From: Bacteroides oleiciplenus YIT 12058 | GTDB lineage: Bacteria; Bacteroidota; Bacteroidia; Bacteroidales; Bacteroidaceae | Length of the DNA stretch: 64,000 nt | Assembly: GCF_000315485.1 (NCBI RefSeq) | Contig: NZ_JH992940.1 | Span: forward strand, 62,001-126,000 | Reading direction: 5' to 3' | Shown: one piece after another, positions 7,826-15,311 of the stretch | Position numbering within the stretch: the stretch's first letter is position 1 | Layout of the letters: every line of letters begins with the position of its first letter | Notes under the pieces: generated by a model | The model's database searches: none | Told to the model about the DNA's origin: nothing | What the model saw: only the letters and a program-made list of their open reading frames with translations | Made by a program: the position numbers and the translations under genes

Positions 7826-8074
7826 ATGAAAGACGAAGATAAATTGAAGATAGAAAAAAAACACGCTGGCGGCATCTACCTGAGCGACCTTGCCCAGCAA
7901 TACTTTCCGAACAGCACATCACGGAGTGCAGTGAACCAACTTCACCGTTGGTTCTTGCTGAACCCCCAACTTACCCGCCGGCTGCAAGAACTCTACTACC
8001 GCCCCCGGCAAAGGGCGCTGACGCCCCTGCAATATGAAGCAGTGATAGAGTTCCTGGGCGAGCCGGGCTGCTAA
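7826..8074 (+). CDS. DUF4248 family protein (prophage copy)
   Basis: An 82-residue protein (MKDEDKLKIEKKHAGGIYLSDL...). The pattern 'YLSDLAQQYFPNSTSRSAVNQLHRWF' (residues about 18-43) followed by 'LTPLQYEAVIEFLGEP' near the end is that of DUF4248, small Bacteroidota proteins of unknown function often found near HU-HIG genes. The helix spacing resembles a helix-turn-helix. It pairs with the HU-HIG gene upstream, just as the gene at 15312-15557 neighbours the other HU-HIG gene. Its end overlaps the convergent gene 8071-8367 by four bases. Confidence 0.7.
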   Translation: MKDEDKLKIEKKHAGGIYLSDLAQQYFPNSTSRSAVNQLHRWFLLNPQLTRRLQELYYRPRQRALTPLQYEAVIEFLGEPGC

Positions 8075-8367
8075 TACCTGATTTTGTTCCTGCAATCCCA
8101 GTTCAGCCCCTGCCATCGTTCCGGGTTGTCCCGCCAGGCTTGGGCGGGGTTGTCGTAGTGTTCCAGCTCGTCGGAGAAGATGTCGTGACGGCGGAGTTCC
8201 GAGTTGTACTCGGCATACCGCCGTTCGTACTCCGTGCTCTCGATGTCCGACGTGTGTGCATACAGCCAGTCGGCCAACTCTTCGATGTGGTCGGTGCTCT
8301 TTTGCAACTTCACCTCCAGTCGGCGGCGATAATCGGCATCATTGCCGTAGCGTTTCACAAATCCCAT
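8071..8367 (-). CDS. Hypothetical phage protein
   Basis: A 98-residue charged, helical protein (MGFVKRYGNDADYRRRLEVKL...) rich in Asp, Glu, Arg and Tyr. It has no recognised domain. It is the last gene of the leftward early unit, 24 bases after the end of the P-loop ATPase gene, and is probably co-transcribed with it. Confidence 0.5.
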   Translation of the reverse strand: MGFVKRYGNDADYRRRLEVKLQKSTDHIEELADWLYAHTSDIESTEYERRYAEYNSELRRHDIFSDELEHYDNPAQAWRDNPERWQGLNWDCRNKIRY

Positions 8368-8391
8368 GATAAACCTCCTTTTCTATAATAG

Positions 8392-9051
8392 TTAATCGTT
8401 CAAGTCTTCCCCATAATACTTGGCCGCCTCCTCGGGCCAGATGTCAAAGTGCCCCTTCGGACCAATGAAACGCCCCTTGGAGTGTGCACGGTATCCCTCC
8501 ACATAAATCTTCAGCGAAGCATCGAATGCCACCTTCTTGGCACTGCGCCCTTCAGGGCTCCGGCCGCTGGCATGGCTGATGAAGATGAGCAGTTTGTTGC
8601 GGTGCTGCTCGCGGAACTTGATGTACTGGGCATACGTCATCTGCGTATATTGAAAGCTGTCTATCACTACGAAGTCGGGCGCTTTCTGGCGTTTCAGGCG
8701 CAGACTGAGTTCGTCCAGCGGCTCGGCATCCAGCAACAGGAAGCGGCGGTTCACGTCCTGCATGTTATAGCGTTTCAGCGTGTTCTGCATCGTCAGGCAG
8801 GCGCCTTCCTCCAGACTATCGTAGGCCACGCGGCCGAAGCGGCACAGCTCCTTGCAGAGCTGCATCACGAAAGAAGTCTTCCCGTTTCCGGTGTTTCCCC
8901 ACACGAGCCACACGCCCCGGCGTTCGGGAGTGCCGAAAGCATCGTGCCATGCACCCTCAAAGGCAAGTGTGCTGAACTTCATGCTCAACACCTCGCGCAC
9001 ACCTTTGGCGTTGCGTGCAAAGGTCTTGGCGCTGTTCCCTGCTTTGCTCAT
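8392..9051 (-). CDS. Phage P-loop ATPase (RecA-like)
   Basis: A 219-residue protein with a Walker A motif GNTGNGKTS (residues 52-60) and a Walker B-like FVVIDS (127-132), followed by a sensor-like LLIFISHASG. This is a RecA-like or AAA ATPase core. It overlaps the end of the MuB-like gene by four bases (ATGA) and so belongs to the same translational unit. It probably acts in phage replication or transposition, perhaps with the MuB-like protein; the exact role is unknown. The end (IYVEGYRAHSKGRFIG...) suggests a DNA-contacting tail. Confidence 0.65.
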   Translation of the reverse strand: MSKAGNSAKTFARNAKGVREVLSMKFSTLAFEGAWHDAFGTPERRGVWLVWGNTGNGKTSFVMQLCKELCRFGRVAYDSLEEGACLTMQNTLKRYNMQDVNRRFLLLDAEPLDELSLRLKRQKAPDFVVIDSFQYTQMTYAQYIKFREQHRNKLLIFISHASGRSPEGRSAKKVAFDASLKIYVEGYRAHSKGRFIGPKGHFDIWPEEAAKYYGEDLND

Positions 9052-9941
9052 GCCCGTCCTCCTTCCGTCCGTTTGGCTTCGAGGATGCGCTTGCAGGCAT
9101 GCACCACGCGCTTCACCCGTCGAAGGTCGTACTCGCCCTGTGCAGCTTCGCGCTGCACCCGCTTTATCTCCGCCATGTCCGTCAGTCCGTTTGCCCGGCA
9201 GATGGCGTAGACGTCTTGCTCGGTGGCCACGTTTATGTCGAAGAACTTGCGGCCGATGCGGCTGTGTATCTCCTTATACCCCTTCTTGTTGTAGCGCAGG
9301 CCGTTCTCTATGCGGCGTTTGATGTAGTTGGTGGAGAGGAAGACGATGCCGCTCTTGTTCTCCAGCCGGTTGTAGATGCTGATGAAGTAACTGAACACGG
9401 AGTCAGTCAGCTTGTCGCCCTCGTCGAAGATGATGAGCGGGTTGTTGAGGAAGGTGATGAGGGAGATGGCATAGTCCAGCGTGTCCCGCAGGTTGGTTCC
9501 GTCGGTGGGGGCGCCCACCTGGCGGGCTATCTCGCGCACGAAGTCGCTCTTCTTCATGTCCTCGCTGCAAAGGAGGTAGAAGACGTTGCGGTGTGCGCGG
9601 CGGTACTCGATGGCGGCGGTGGTCTTGCCGCAACCTGCGTCGCCCACTATCCAAGTGGTGTTTTTGTAGGCCTGCGCGTCGGTCATGGCAAAGGTGATGC
9701 GCGAAAAGGTGCTGCTCTCGGTCAGCGTCCAGCGTTCAAGGTTGAGGCCTATCTGTGTGGCTATCCGGCTGAACATGTCGTCGCTGATGTTGGCGTACTT
9801 CGAATGGCAGATTTGTGATACCGTGGCGGTACTCACTCCGTTCAGGCTCTCGCCGGCACGATTCTGCGAGGGGTAGTTACTGCAATATTCCATCAGGGCG
9901 TCACGGATAGAGTCCTTATCCTGTTTGGTAAGTTCTTTCAT
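9048..9941 (-). CDS. MuB-like AAA+ transposition ATPase
   Basis: A 297-residue protein with an N-terminal helix-turn-helix (about residues 25-60, SLNGVSTATVSQICHSKY) and an AAA+ domain with Walker A GDAGCGKTT (100-108), Walker B LIIFDE (169-174) and sensor-like IVFLSTNY (199-206). Mu B has this order: HTH first, then ATPase. In Mu, B binds target DNA, stimulates the transposase and directs target choice. The gene follows the transposase by 36 bases and overlaps the next ATPase gene by four. Confidence 0.85.
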   Translation of the reverse strand: MKELTKQDKDSIRDALMEYCSNYPSQNRAGESLNGVSTATVSQICHSKYANISDDMFSRIATQIGLNLERWTLTESSTFSRITFAMTDAQAYKNTTWIVGDAGCGKTTAAIEYRRAHRNVFYLLCSEDMKKSDFVREIARQVGAPTDGTNLRDTLDYAISLITFLNNPLIIFDEGDKLTDSVFSYFISIYNRLENKSGIVFLSTNYIKRRIENGLRYNKKGYKEIHSRIGRKFFDINVATEQDVYAICRANGLTDMAEIKRVQREAAQGEYDLRRVKRVVHACKRILEAKRTEGGRA

Positions 9942-9977
9942 GGTTTGAATGATATTTAAATGATTACTGAATGATAC

Positions 9978-12092
9978 CTAATTGTTGAAAAAACTTTGGT
10001 AAAAGTCCGCTTCCGTCAGTTGAGACGTTGCTTTGGTATATTCGCCCACGGAGGCGATACCTTGAGCCTCTTCTTTCTCATCCTCTTCTTCCTCTCCATA
10101 CGTCTCTTCATACGTTCCGGGACCCATCCCCTCAGGAAATTCTACAGGCGGGATTAATCTTTCGTCCGCATACTCTTCGCGGTAGTGCTCCATGCCTTTC
10201 TGCGAGATGCCTACGGGACGCGGTATCCTCAGCCGGACGTAGGCCTCGCTGATGCACTCTTCCAGCATCAGCTCTTCGCAAGCGATGTGGTGGGCGGCGC
10301 GGGCGCGTTCGTTTTCGCGTATCTGGGCGAATAGGAGCGTGTTCTCCTCCGGCGTGCGGTCGGCCGTGGCGCGGTGGATGACGACTTTCGGCGTGGCGGT
10401 AGCGGCATAAACCAGTCCGGAGGGAGTGGACAGCCAAAGCTCTATAATCGTCATGTCCTGCGGGTCGTAGCGGTAGTGGAAACTGTTGCCCACGTTCTGA
10501 ATGTGGAAATTCATGTCCACCAGTCCGTCTTCGGCATACACCATATAGCGGTATTGCCGGCGGTTCTGTTCGAAGATGAACCCCTGCTTGCTGTACTTCA
10601 CGCTGTCCCGGCTGACGAGCTTGAAGAGTTCCTGCACCTCGTAGGCATCCAGCAGTTCGGCGTTCGGACTGTTGAAGGTGGTGTACATTTCCATGCGCGT
10701 CATTCCGGTTTCCGAAGTGGGGTGCTCCATGTCGTTCCACTCCCGGCGGCAATGGATATATTGTTCTTTCATCTCCTCCAGCGTGGGCAGTTGGGCTATG
10801 TTGGCCATCACAAGGTCGAGGTTCACGTGGCTGTTTGCCTTCACGGCGGTGATGTTCTGCCCGGTGAAGTTATACAGCTTGTGGAGCACCTGTTGCTGGA
10901 AACGCCCGAAGGCGCTCTCTATGCTCTTGGACTGGCCGTTGTGGGGCATGGTCGTCTTGTGCAGGTGGCATATCTTGCCGAAGAAAGCCTGCGCTTCGGG
11001 CTTCTTGTGGCCGCCCTGGTTGTCGGTCACTATCTCGTGCGGCTTCACCTTCCAGGTTTCCAGTGCCATGCGGTAGGCGTCGTATTGGGTGAGGAAGTTC
11101 TCCGCACCGAAAGCGTAGCCCAGAAAGACTTCCGTGCAGGCATCCATCACTTCATACACGTCGATGGTGCGCGCCACCATGCGCTTCTGCTTTTTGTCGT
11201 ACACCTTGTAGTAAAGATTGAGCTTTGTGCCGTCGCCATACCACAGCGTGTTCGGCATTTCCGGCAACTTGGTGTCGAACTGCGGCATGAACTCATTCTT
11301 GAAAGCCACTTCACCATGAACAGCGGCATACCACCACAACTTGATGCTGGTCTTGTAGAGGTAATTGTTCACCGTCTGCGGAGACTCAATCCGGTTCAGT
11401 CCCCTTATTTCCGCCTGCCGGTTGTACTCTTCAAATATCTGCATATCGGTGTATACCGGAAACCTGCTGCGCTTCAGCTTCAGCAACAGCCGCCCTTCGC
11501 GCGCACCGACCTTGCGGGCGGACTGGTTGCCCGAATTGCCATTCACAAGCACCTGATAACCATAGCGTTTGTATGCATCGTATTTCTCCAACAGGCGCGG
11601 TATGCTCCGGGGCAGTGTGTGCCCGTATTGCCGCCGCAGGTGCTCGCAAAGGGTGAGGAGAGTGTTGCGCACCAACTTCTTGTTCCTGAACCCGCAAGTG
11701 CTGTGCCGGCAGGTCATATCCGCCTCTTTGGCCCTCATGGCGTTCAATACTTTGGCATTCAGTGTGTATTCCGCCTGCCGTTCCAGTGTGATTTTCGGGG
11801 TGTGCCTTTTGAAGAACTCCACAGCTTTGCTGTCACTGTTCAGACGTTCGTTCATGGGTAGTTGTGGTTGGGTGAGCTGCTCTTTGGCCCGGGGATTCCT
11901 TGCGTCATAAGCTGTGCGGATGGCCTCCGGCAGACTTTCATAGGCAATTTGCGCTTTCCGCCCGTTGCCTCCTCTTCTGAGTACGCGGAACTTTCCGTCG
12001 CGAACATGTTTTTTGTAATTCGCCTGGCTCATTATTCCGCTCCCTACGAGCTCGTCAAACGTCACACACGGTGTCTTTCCAAACATTTCCAT
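9978..12092 (-). CDS. Mu A-type DDE transposase
   Basis: A 704-residue protein, near Mu A in size (663). The N-terminus has a DNA-binding part (TFDELVGSGIMSQANYKKHV, residues about 11-30). The RNase H-like core carries the catalytic triad: D287 (LWYGDGTKLNLYY), D357 (HEIVTDNQGGHK) and E392 (SIESAFGRFQ). A C-terminal beta-barrel-like domain follows, and then an acidic stretch (EEEEDEKEE) near 665-680, where Mu A binds B. It cuts and joins phage ends for integration and replicative transposition. It lies in the leftward early operon under the operator region at about 12.8 kb. Confidence 0.9.
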   Translation of the reverse strand: MEMFGKTPCVTFDELVGSGIMSQANYKKHVRDGKFRVLRRGGNGRKAQIAYESLPEAIRTAYDARNPRAKEQLTQPQLPMNERLNSDSKAVEFFKRHTPKITLERQAEYTLNAKVLNAMRAKEADMTCRHSTCGFRNKKLVRNTLLTLCEHLRRQYGHTLPRSIPRLLEKYDAYKRYGYQVLVNGNSGNQSARKVGAREGRLLLKLKRSRFPVYTDMQIFEEYNRQAEIRGLNRIESPQTVNNYLYKTSIKLWWYAAVHGEVAFKNEFMPQFDTKLPEMPNTLWYGDGTKLNLYYKVYDKKQKRMVARTIDVYEVMDACTEVFLGYAFGAENFLTQYDAYRMALETWKVKPHEIVTDNQGGHKKPEAQAFFGKICHLHKTTMPHNGQSKSIESAFGRFQQQVLHKLYNFTGQNITAVKANSHVNLDLVMANIAQLPTLEEMKEQYIHCRREWNDMEHPTSETGMTRMEMYTTFNSPNAELLDAYEVQELFKLVSRDSVKYSKQGFIFEQNRRQYRYMVYAEDGLVDMNFHIQNVGNSFHYRYDPQDMTIIELWLSTPSGLVYAATATPKVVIHRATADRTPEENTLLFAQIRENERARAAHHIACEELMLEECISEAYVRLRIPRPVGISQKGMEHYREEYADERLIPPVEFPEGMGPGTYEETYGEEEEDEKEEAQGIASVGEYTKATSQLTEADFYQSFFNN

Positions 12093-12110
12093 AGTCAGAG
12101 ATTTTATCTT

Positions 12111-12317
12111 TCAAGAGTTCTTATTCATGAAATATTCAATATCGAACCAGGCGTACACTCCCGGCAAGTGCATCGCCTTGCGCTCATCGCCCGTCTCGTC
12201 TTCCATATCGAGGCAGATTTCATTATCCTCTACCTGCATCAGGCAGTCATATTGCTGCAACAATGCCGCCAGCTCCGCGAGAAATGCCCGCTCTTTACCT
12301 GTCAGTTTCCTGTCCAT
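12111..12317 (-). CDS. Small acidic hypothetical phage protein
   Basis: A 68-residue protein (MDRKLTGKERAFLAELAALL...) with a helical N-terminus and an acidic middle (DNEICLDMEDETGDE). It sits between the early HTH gene (1-base gap) and the transposase (18-base gap) in the early operon. No family recognised. Confidence 0.55.
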   Translation of the reverse strand: MDRKLTGKERAFLAELAALLQQYDCLMQVEDNEICLDMEDETGDERKAMHLPGVYAWFDIEYFMNKNS

Positions 12318-12318
12318 A

Positions 12319-12582
12319 TCACATTTCTTCCATTACCACTGCCTTTACGGTTTCTCCCTTCGCATTCAGTATCCTCACTGTCTGCGGACCCTTTTCCTCA
12401 TCACTCAGCAACTTCGCTCCAAGCTGCGTCAGTGCCACATGCCTCATGCGTGCCGCTTCCAAACTGTTCCGTTTGAAACTCATCGCCAGACTGACGGTAG
12501 GTCTGCTCACTTTAAATACCTTCATAAGGTGAGTATAAGCTTCACCCTTTTTCTTCGGATTTTCCCATTCTATTTTCTTCAT
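12319..12582 (-). CDS. Early HTH protein, Ner-like position
   Basis: An 87-residue protein (MKKIEWENPKKKGEAYTHLM...) with a likely helix-turn-helix at about 18-42 (LMKVFKVSRPTVSLAMSFKR). It is the first gene of the early operon, the place taken by ner in Mu, where Ner represses early and repressor transcription. Calling it Ner-like rests on position and the HTH, not on clear sequence similarity. Its promoter and operators lie at 12766-12829. Confidence 0.6.
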   Translation of the reverse strand: MKKIEWENPKKKGEAYTHLMKVFKVSRPTVSLAMSFKRNSLEAARMRHVALTQLGAKLLSDEEKGPQTVRILNAKGETVKAVVMEEM

Positions 12583-12765
12583 ACTATAAATAGTTTAATT
12601 GTTCGTCTGTCACTATTCTTTCTTGTCATGGGGTCATTTCTCTATTTTCCCATGGCAAATATCTTCCATCAACCGCCCTTTCCCTTTTTCATATTCTGCT
12701 CTTTGATTATTGTTTTTATGCGCCTTTTTTCGTTTCTTTGTGCGCTGTAAACGTTTAACCTGATG

Positions 12766-12796
12766 CAAAGGTATACAGTATTCTGTACCAAACAAA
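12766..12796 (-). promoter_or_regulatory. Early promoter with embedded operator
   Basis: On the minus strand TTTG (12796-12793), 19 bp, then TACCTTTG (12773-12766) match the Bacteroides promoter consensus. The operator-like sequence at 12774-12787 lies exactly between the two boxes, so a bound repressor would block the polymerase. Reads into the early operon starting at 12582. Confidence 0.7.
12774..12787. promoter_or_regulatory. Repressor operator O1
   Basis: TACAGTATTCTGTA is an inverted repeat (TACAG-N4-CTGTA). A related site lies 42 bp away at 12816, four helical turns, so two bound dimers would sit on the same face of the DNA. It lies inside the early promoter. Confidence 0.65.
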
Positions 12797-12815
12797 AGGA
12801 GATGATATTTATTTT

Positions 12816-12829
12816 TACAGTAAACTGTA
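12816..12829. promoter_or_regulatory. Repressor operator O2
   Basis: TACAGTAAACTGTA is a near-perfect palindrome with the same half-sites as O1 (TACAG/CTGTA). It ends 7 bases before the ATG of the repressor gene, so it could serve autoregulation. The only other sequence in 12583-12836 that stands out is the early promoter. Confidence 0.65.
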
Positions 12830-12836
12830 TTTTTAT

Positions 12837-13331
12837 ATGCTAAACGAGCTCTCTGTACGCTTTCTGAAGGTATTGGAATACCTGATTAGTGGAAAGTATG
12901 TATCTGACAACAAAGACTTTGCGTCTAAGATATCAGTCAGTGCCTCTTTGATTACTGAAATTTCAAAAGGAAGGAGTAATGTTGGATTAACGGCTATCCA
13001 AAACACTGTATTGGTGTTTCCTATTGATTCAGATTGGCTTCTCACCGGTCGTGGTTCTATGCTTCGTGACAGTGAAGAGTCGGGAGCTGCATCGGGTTCT
13101 CCTCAGACCGCCCTTCTGGCTACACTTGAAAGCGATTCTTTCTTATATAAGATGTATAAAGAGAAGGACGATGAGAACAAATCCCTCATCGAAGAGCTTG
13201 GCGGTTTGAAAGAACGTATCCGTCATCTTGAATCCGAGCTATCGCAATATGACTCCCAACCGGAAAAGTATAAGGAGCATCATCCGGTTTTAGCCTCGTC
13301 GGAGACTGTGAGACCTGCTACTATAAAGTAA
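12837..13331 (+). CDS. Prophage CI-type repressor (HTH, coiled coil)
   Basis: A 164-residue protein. Residues about 5-65 form an XRE-like helix-turn-helix (DNKDFASKISVSASLITEI), followed by the phrase DWLLTGRGSML that is common in Bacteroidota phage repressors. Residues about 100-135 are a Glu/Lys/Leu-rich coiled coil likely to mediate oligomers. It has no peptidase domain, so control by RecA-type self-cleavage is unlikely. It is divergent from the early operon, with two palindromic operators between them. Role: keeping the prophage silent. Confidence 0.8.
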   Translation: MLNELSVRFLKVLEYLISGKYVSDNKDFASKISVSASLITEISKGRSNVGLTAIQNTVLVFPIDSDWLLTGRGSMLRDSEESGAASGSPQTALLATLESDSFLYKMYKEKDDENKSLIEELGGLKERIRHLESELSQYDSQPEKYKEHHPVLASSETVRPATIK

Positions 13332-13373
13332 CACTTTGCAGCCGACTCCGATCCTGCCGATTCTGTCGTTGTC

Positions 13374-13472
13374 CTTTTAAGCAGATTACGGATTCATGTG
13401 ATAATTAATCTGCATACCTTGTGTCCCTCTGTGAGCTTTCTTTTAAGCAGATTACAGATTCATGCGATAATT
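13374..13472. repeat. 33-bp direct repeats, likely transposase end-binding sites
   Basis: CTTTTAAGCAGATTAC(G/A)G followed by ATTCATG(T/C)GATAATT occurs at 13374-13406 and 13440-13472, 33 bp with two mismatches, repeating every 66 bp. They lie just beyond the repressor gene, where Mu-type phages keep their transposase-binding end sites. A degenerate third site may follow near 13480-13505. Confidence 0.7.
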
Positions 13473-13514
13473 GCTAAGTGTGCAGTAATTGGCAAATATG
13501 CAGTCGCGCGCACA

Positions 13515-14009
13515 TTTTCGTCGTAATAATACCATCTAAAACGCGTATAGTGATTAAAGTTCAACCAATTATATCAATTTCGCACTCCTATTCCTTCCTC
13601 TGCGATACTGTATCATCCCCCTGTGAAAATCCCTTTAAATCGTTTAAAGATGCCACATCGAAAGAAACATCACTTCAAGGATACCCTGTTTCTCAACGAT
13701 AAAAAGTATCTCCAACCCCAGCCTCAGTAATTGATCGATACATCATTGTATTCCCAACCAGTATCCCCAACAGTATCCTCAACTCCCCATTTAACAGTTG
13801 TGCTATTCCCGCATCCTTATCCTCCTTTTGTTTATTTCTGCATTTGGTAATAATGATGTAAGTCTTGTGCGACCATTCGATTTCATTTCATTCACAAGTG
13901 GTTATCCTACTTAATTCGTTGAATATTAGAGGCTATTCTGTGCTTTACTCTCTATTGGGTTTATATACAGGATGTTTTGTTTCTCTTAAGAAGAAGACGG
14001 ATAATAAAA
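13515..14009. other. Intergenic region between prophage end and amidase module
   Basis: About 500 AT-rich bases with no gene I can support. It is probably host DNA flanking the prophage. Short open frames here have no recognisable protein features. Confidence 0.5.
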
Positions 14010-14033
14010 AAGAGGGGTTACCACCCCTCTTTT
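14010..14033 (-). terminator. Rho-independent terminator of the amidase module
   Basis: AAGAGGGGT and ACCCCTCTT form a 9-bp stem with a short loop. On the minus strand it is followed by six T. It overlaps the last codons of the amidase gene. Confidence 0.75.
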
Positions 14034-14461
14034 CCAACTTCAAAGCACGGACACTCCTTTGTCCACTCCATCGGCTCCACCTCCCCATTCCCATTCACGT
14101 CCGGACTCAAATCCCGGTGTCCCACAACCTTTGCCTCCGGATAATCCATCTTCAACGCCCGCACCAGCACCTGTAGGGAATGCTTTTGCCACTCCGTCCG
14201 GGTATCCTTTGCCATTCCGTAGCAATCCAGACCACCCTCATAGCATATTCCGATACTGTGAGCATTGTAGCCCTTCGCGTGGGCACCAACCCTCTCGACC
14301 GGGCGTGTGGATCTGATATCACCATTCCGACGCACGTAGAAATGATAGCCAATGCCATCAAAGCCGCGAAGGCGGTGAGCGGTGTCCAAGTCCTGCTCGG
14401 TAAAGGGACGGTCCTCGCAAGTGGCACTACAATGAATGACAATTAAATCAATCTTTCTCAT
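14018..14461 (-). CDS. N-acetylmuramoyl-L-alanine amidase (T7 lysozyme-like)
   Basis: A 147-residue amidase_2-type protein. Visible features are the first zinc ligand H10 (LIVIHCSAT), the GYHFYVRRNG segment (about 38-47), HSIGICYEGG and the VVGHRDLSPDVNGNG loop with the second His, followed by ECPCF, whose Cys matches the third ligand of T7 lysozyme. It hydrolyses the bond between MurNAc and L-Ala. No signal peptide, as in phage endolysins. It is the last gene of the module and ends in a terminator. Such amidases regularly accompany HU-HIG and DUF4248 genes in Bacteroides. Confidence 0.85.
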   Translation of the reverse strand: MRKIDLIVIHCSATCEDRPFTEQDLDTAHRLRGFDGIGYHFYVRRNGDIRSTRPVERVGAHAKGYNAHSIGICYEGGLDCYGMAKDTRTEWQKHSLQVLVRALKMDYPEAKVVGHRDLSPDVNGNGEVEPMEWTKECPCFEVGKEGW

Positions 14462-14463
14462 AC

Positions 14464-14559
14464 TTATGGATTCATCGCATTCGCACTAAAAGCGCCTATT
14501 ATAGCCGAAGCCACTGCAATAATTACTTTTAAAATCTTGTCCCAAGTCGTTTTTTTCAT
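14464..14559 (-). CDS. Smalll family micro-protein
   Basis: A 31-residue peptide starting MKKTTWDKILKVIIAV and ending SANAMNP. It has a short Lys/Trp start and one hydrophobic helix (about 8-28, AVASAIIGAF). This matches the tiny Bacteroides proteins annotated as 'smalll protein', which precede such amidase genes. It ends two bases before the amidase start, so the two are co-translated. It could be a membrane peptide that lets the amidase reach the wall, holin-like; this is inference. Confidence 0.7.
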   Translation of the reverse strand: MKKTTWDKILKVIIAVASAIIGAFSANAMNP

Positions 14560-14563
14560 GTAA

Positions 14564-14657
14564 ATTAGTGATTAGTGATTAATGGTTAGTGATTAGTGAT
14601 TAACGGGCTGCGCAGCCTTTCATTTTTCATTCTTAATTTCTAACGCCGAAGGCGTTA
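14564..14657. repeat. TTAGTGA-type repeat, partial, plus two small palindromes
   Basis: Tandem TTAGTGATTAGTGATTA-like heptamers at 14564-14602 are followed by the loop-type sequence GGGCTGCGCAGCC, but the complementary heptamer arm seen in other copies is missing. Another hairpin, TAACGCCGAAGGCGTTA, lies at 14641-14657 next to the HU-HIG stop and could be a weak terminator. Confidence 0.7.
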
Positions 14658-14661
14658 GAAC

Positions 14662-15171
14662 CTATCCCAGCGGGTCTTCTTCCAGCCCCCCTTCTCCGCT
14701 ACCGCCGGAAGAAGAACCGCCGCCACCGGTGGACGAGCTGCCATCTTCCGTCACCAATTCGAAGACAATATTGTTTGGCATTCCTTTGGTGGTGGCGTTG
14801 CTGTCATTGGTCAGCCGCAAGGTATTTGCCACCTTGAAGCGGATGTTGACACGTTCGATATTCTTCACCGTGCAGTCCTTGGCCACTTCGGTGGCACGAC
14901 ATTTAAAAGTGGTATGGAAAATTCCGAAACCGTCCAGGCGGACACTGTTACCATCGGTCAGAGTTTGGCGCATTTGGCGGACGATGGCTTTGCCTACGTG
15001 CTCCACATCTTCGGCCGACATTCCACCCAGTGCTTCGATGTCCTGGGCAATGCGCGCAAGACTGAAGATTTTAGCATCTTTCGTCTTACGTCTCAGGGTG
15101 AAAACCATCGGGGAAGCTGCGTCGCCGATTTTCTTGTGGCGCTTTGTGCGCACTACTAAAGCATTTGACAT
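14662..15171 (-). CDS. HU-HIG family DNA-binding protein (module copy)
   Basis: A 169-residue protein with an HU/IHF-like domain (about 15-140; IAQDIEALGGMSAEDVEHVG and SVRLDGFGIFHTTFK) and a Ser/Gly-rich tail ending GEGGLEEDPLG, the same ending as the protein at 6856-7335. Members of HU-HIG likely bind or bend DNA; the partner is not known. A -7-like TATCTTTG lies on the minus strand at 15229-15222, so it may have its own promoter. It lies between the DUF4248 and smalll genes. Confidence 0.75.
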   Translation of the reverse strand: MSNALVVRTKRHKKIGDAASPMVFTLRRKTKDAKIFSLARIAQDIEALGGMSAEDVEHVGKAIVRQMRQTLTDGNSVRLDGFGIFHTTFKCRATEVAKDCTVKNIERVNIRFKVANTLRLTNDSNATTKGMPNNIVFELVTEDGSSSTGGGGSSSGGSGEGGLEEDPLG

Positions 15172-15311
15172 GTTGAATAATGTTTTAATGGTTAATAATT
15201 AATTTCTCAACGTTGATGGGACAAAGATACAGCGTGGGAGCGGGGAGGACGGAGTTAAGTGAAGGTAAGCGGAGTTAAGTGAAGAATAAAGGAGAATAAA
15301 AAAAGGGAACC

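Larger units (their letters stand above)
1..13514. mobile_element. Mu-like transposable siphovirus prophage (partial)
   Basis: A repressor on + faces a leftward early operon with a DDE transposase (MuA-like) and an AAA+ ATPase (MuB-like), which is the layout of Mu-type phages. Lysis genes and a siphovirus-type tail block (tube, G/GT-like pair, tape measure, no sheath gene seen) follow to the left edge. The right boundary is inferred from 33-bp direct repeats after the repressor. A TG...CA-type terminus could lie at about 13511-13514, where the outward-facing minus strand reads TGTGCGCGCG, but this is a guess because the other end is outside the window. Head genes are not present in the window. 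Transposable siphoviruses with Mu-type transposases are known in Bacteroides; assignment to a named phage would need a comparison. Confidence 0.85.

Noticed and set aside
7409..7900. Small coding frames inside the long inverted repeat
   Set aside because: They mirror each other because the DNA is an inverted repeat, and their translations are low-complexity.
10374..11861. A 495-codon open frame on + opposite the transposase
   Set aside because: It is the antisense shadow of the MuA-like gene, whose minus-strand protein has a full catalytic triad; the + translation shows no domain.
1..13514. Diversity-generating retroelement, as in some transposable Bacteroides phages
   Set aside because: No reverse transcriptase or template/variable repeat is seen in the part of the prophage inside the window; it could lie to the left.
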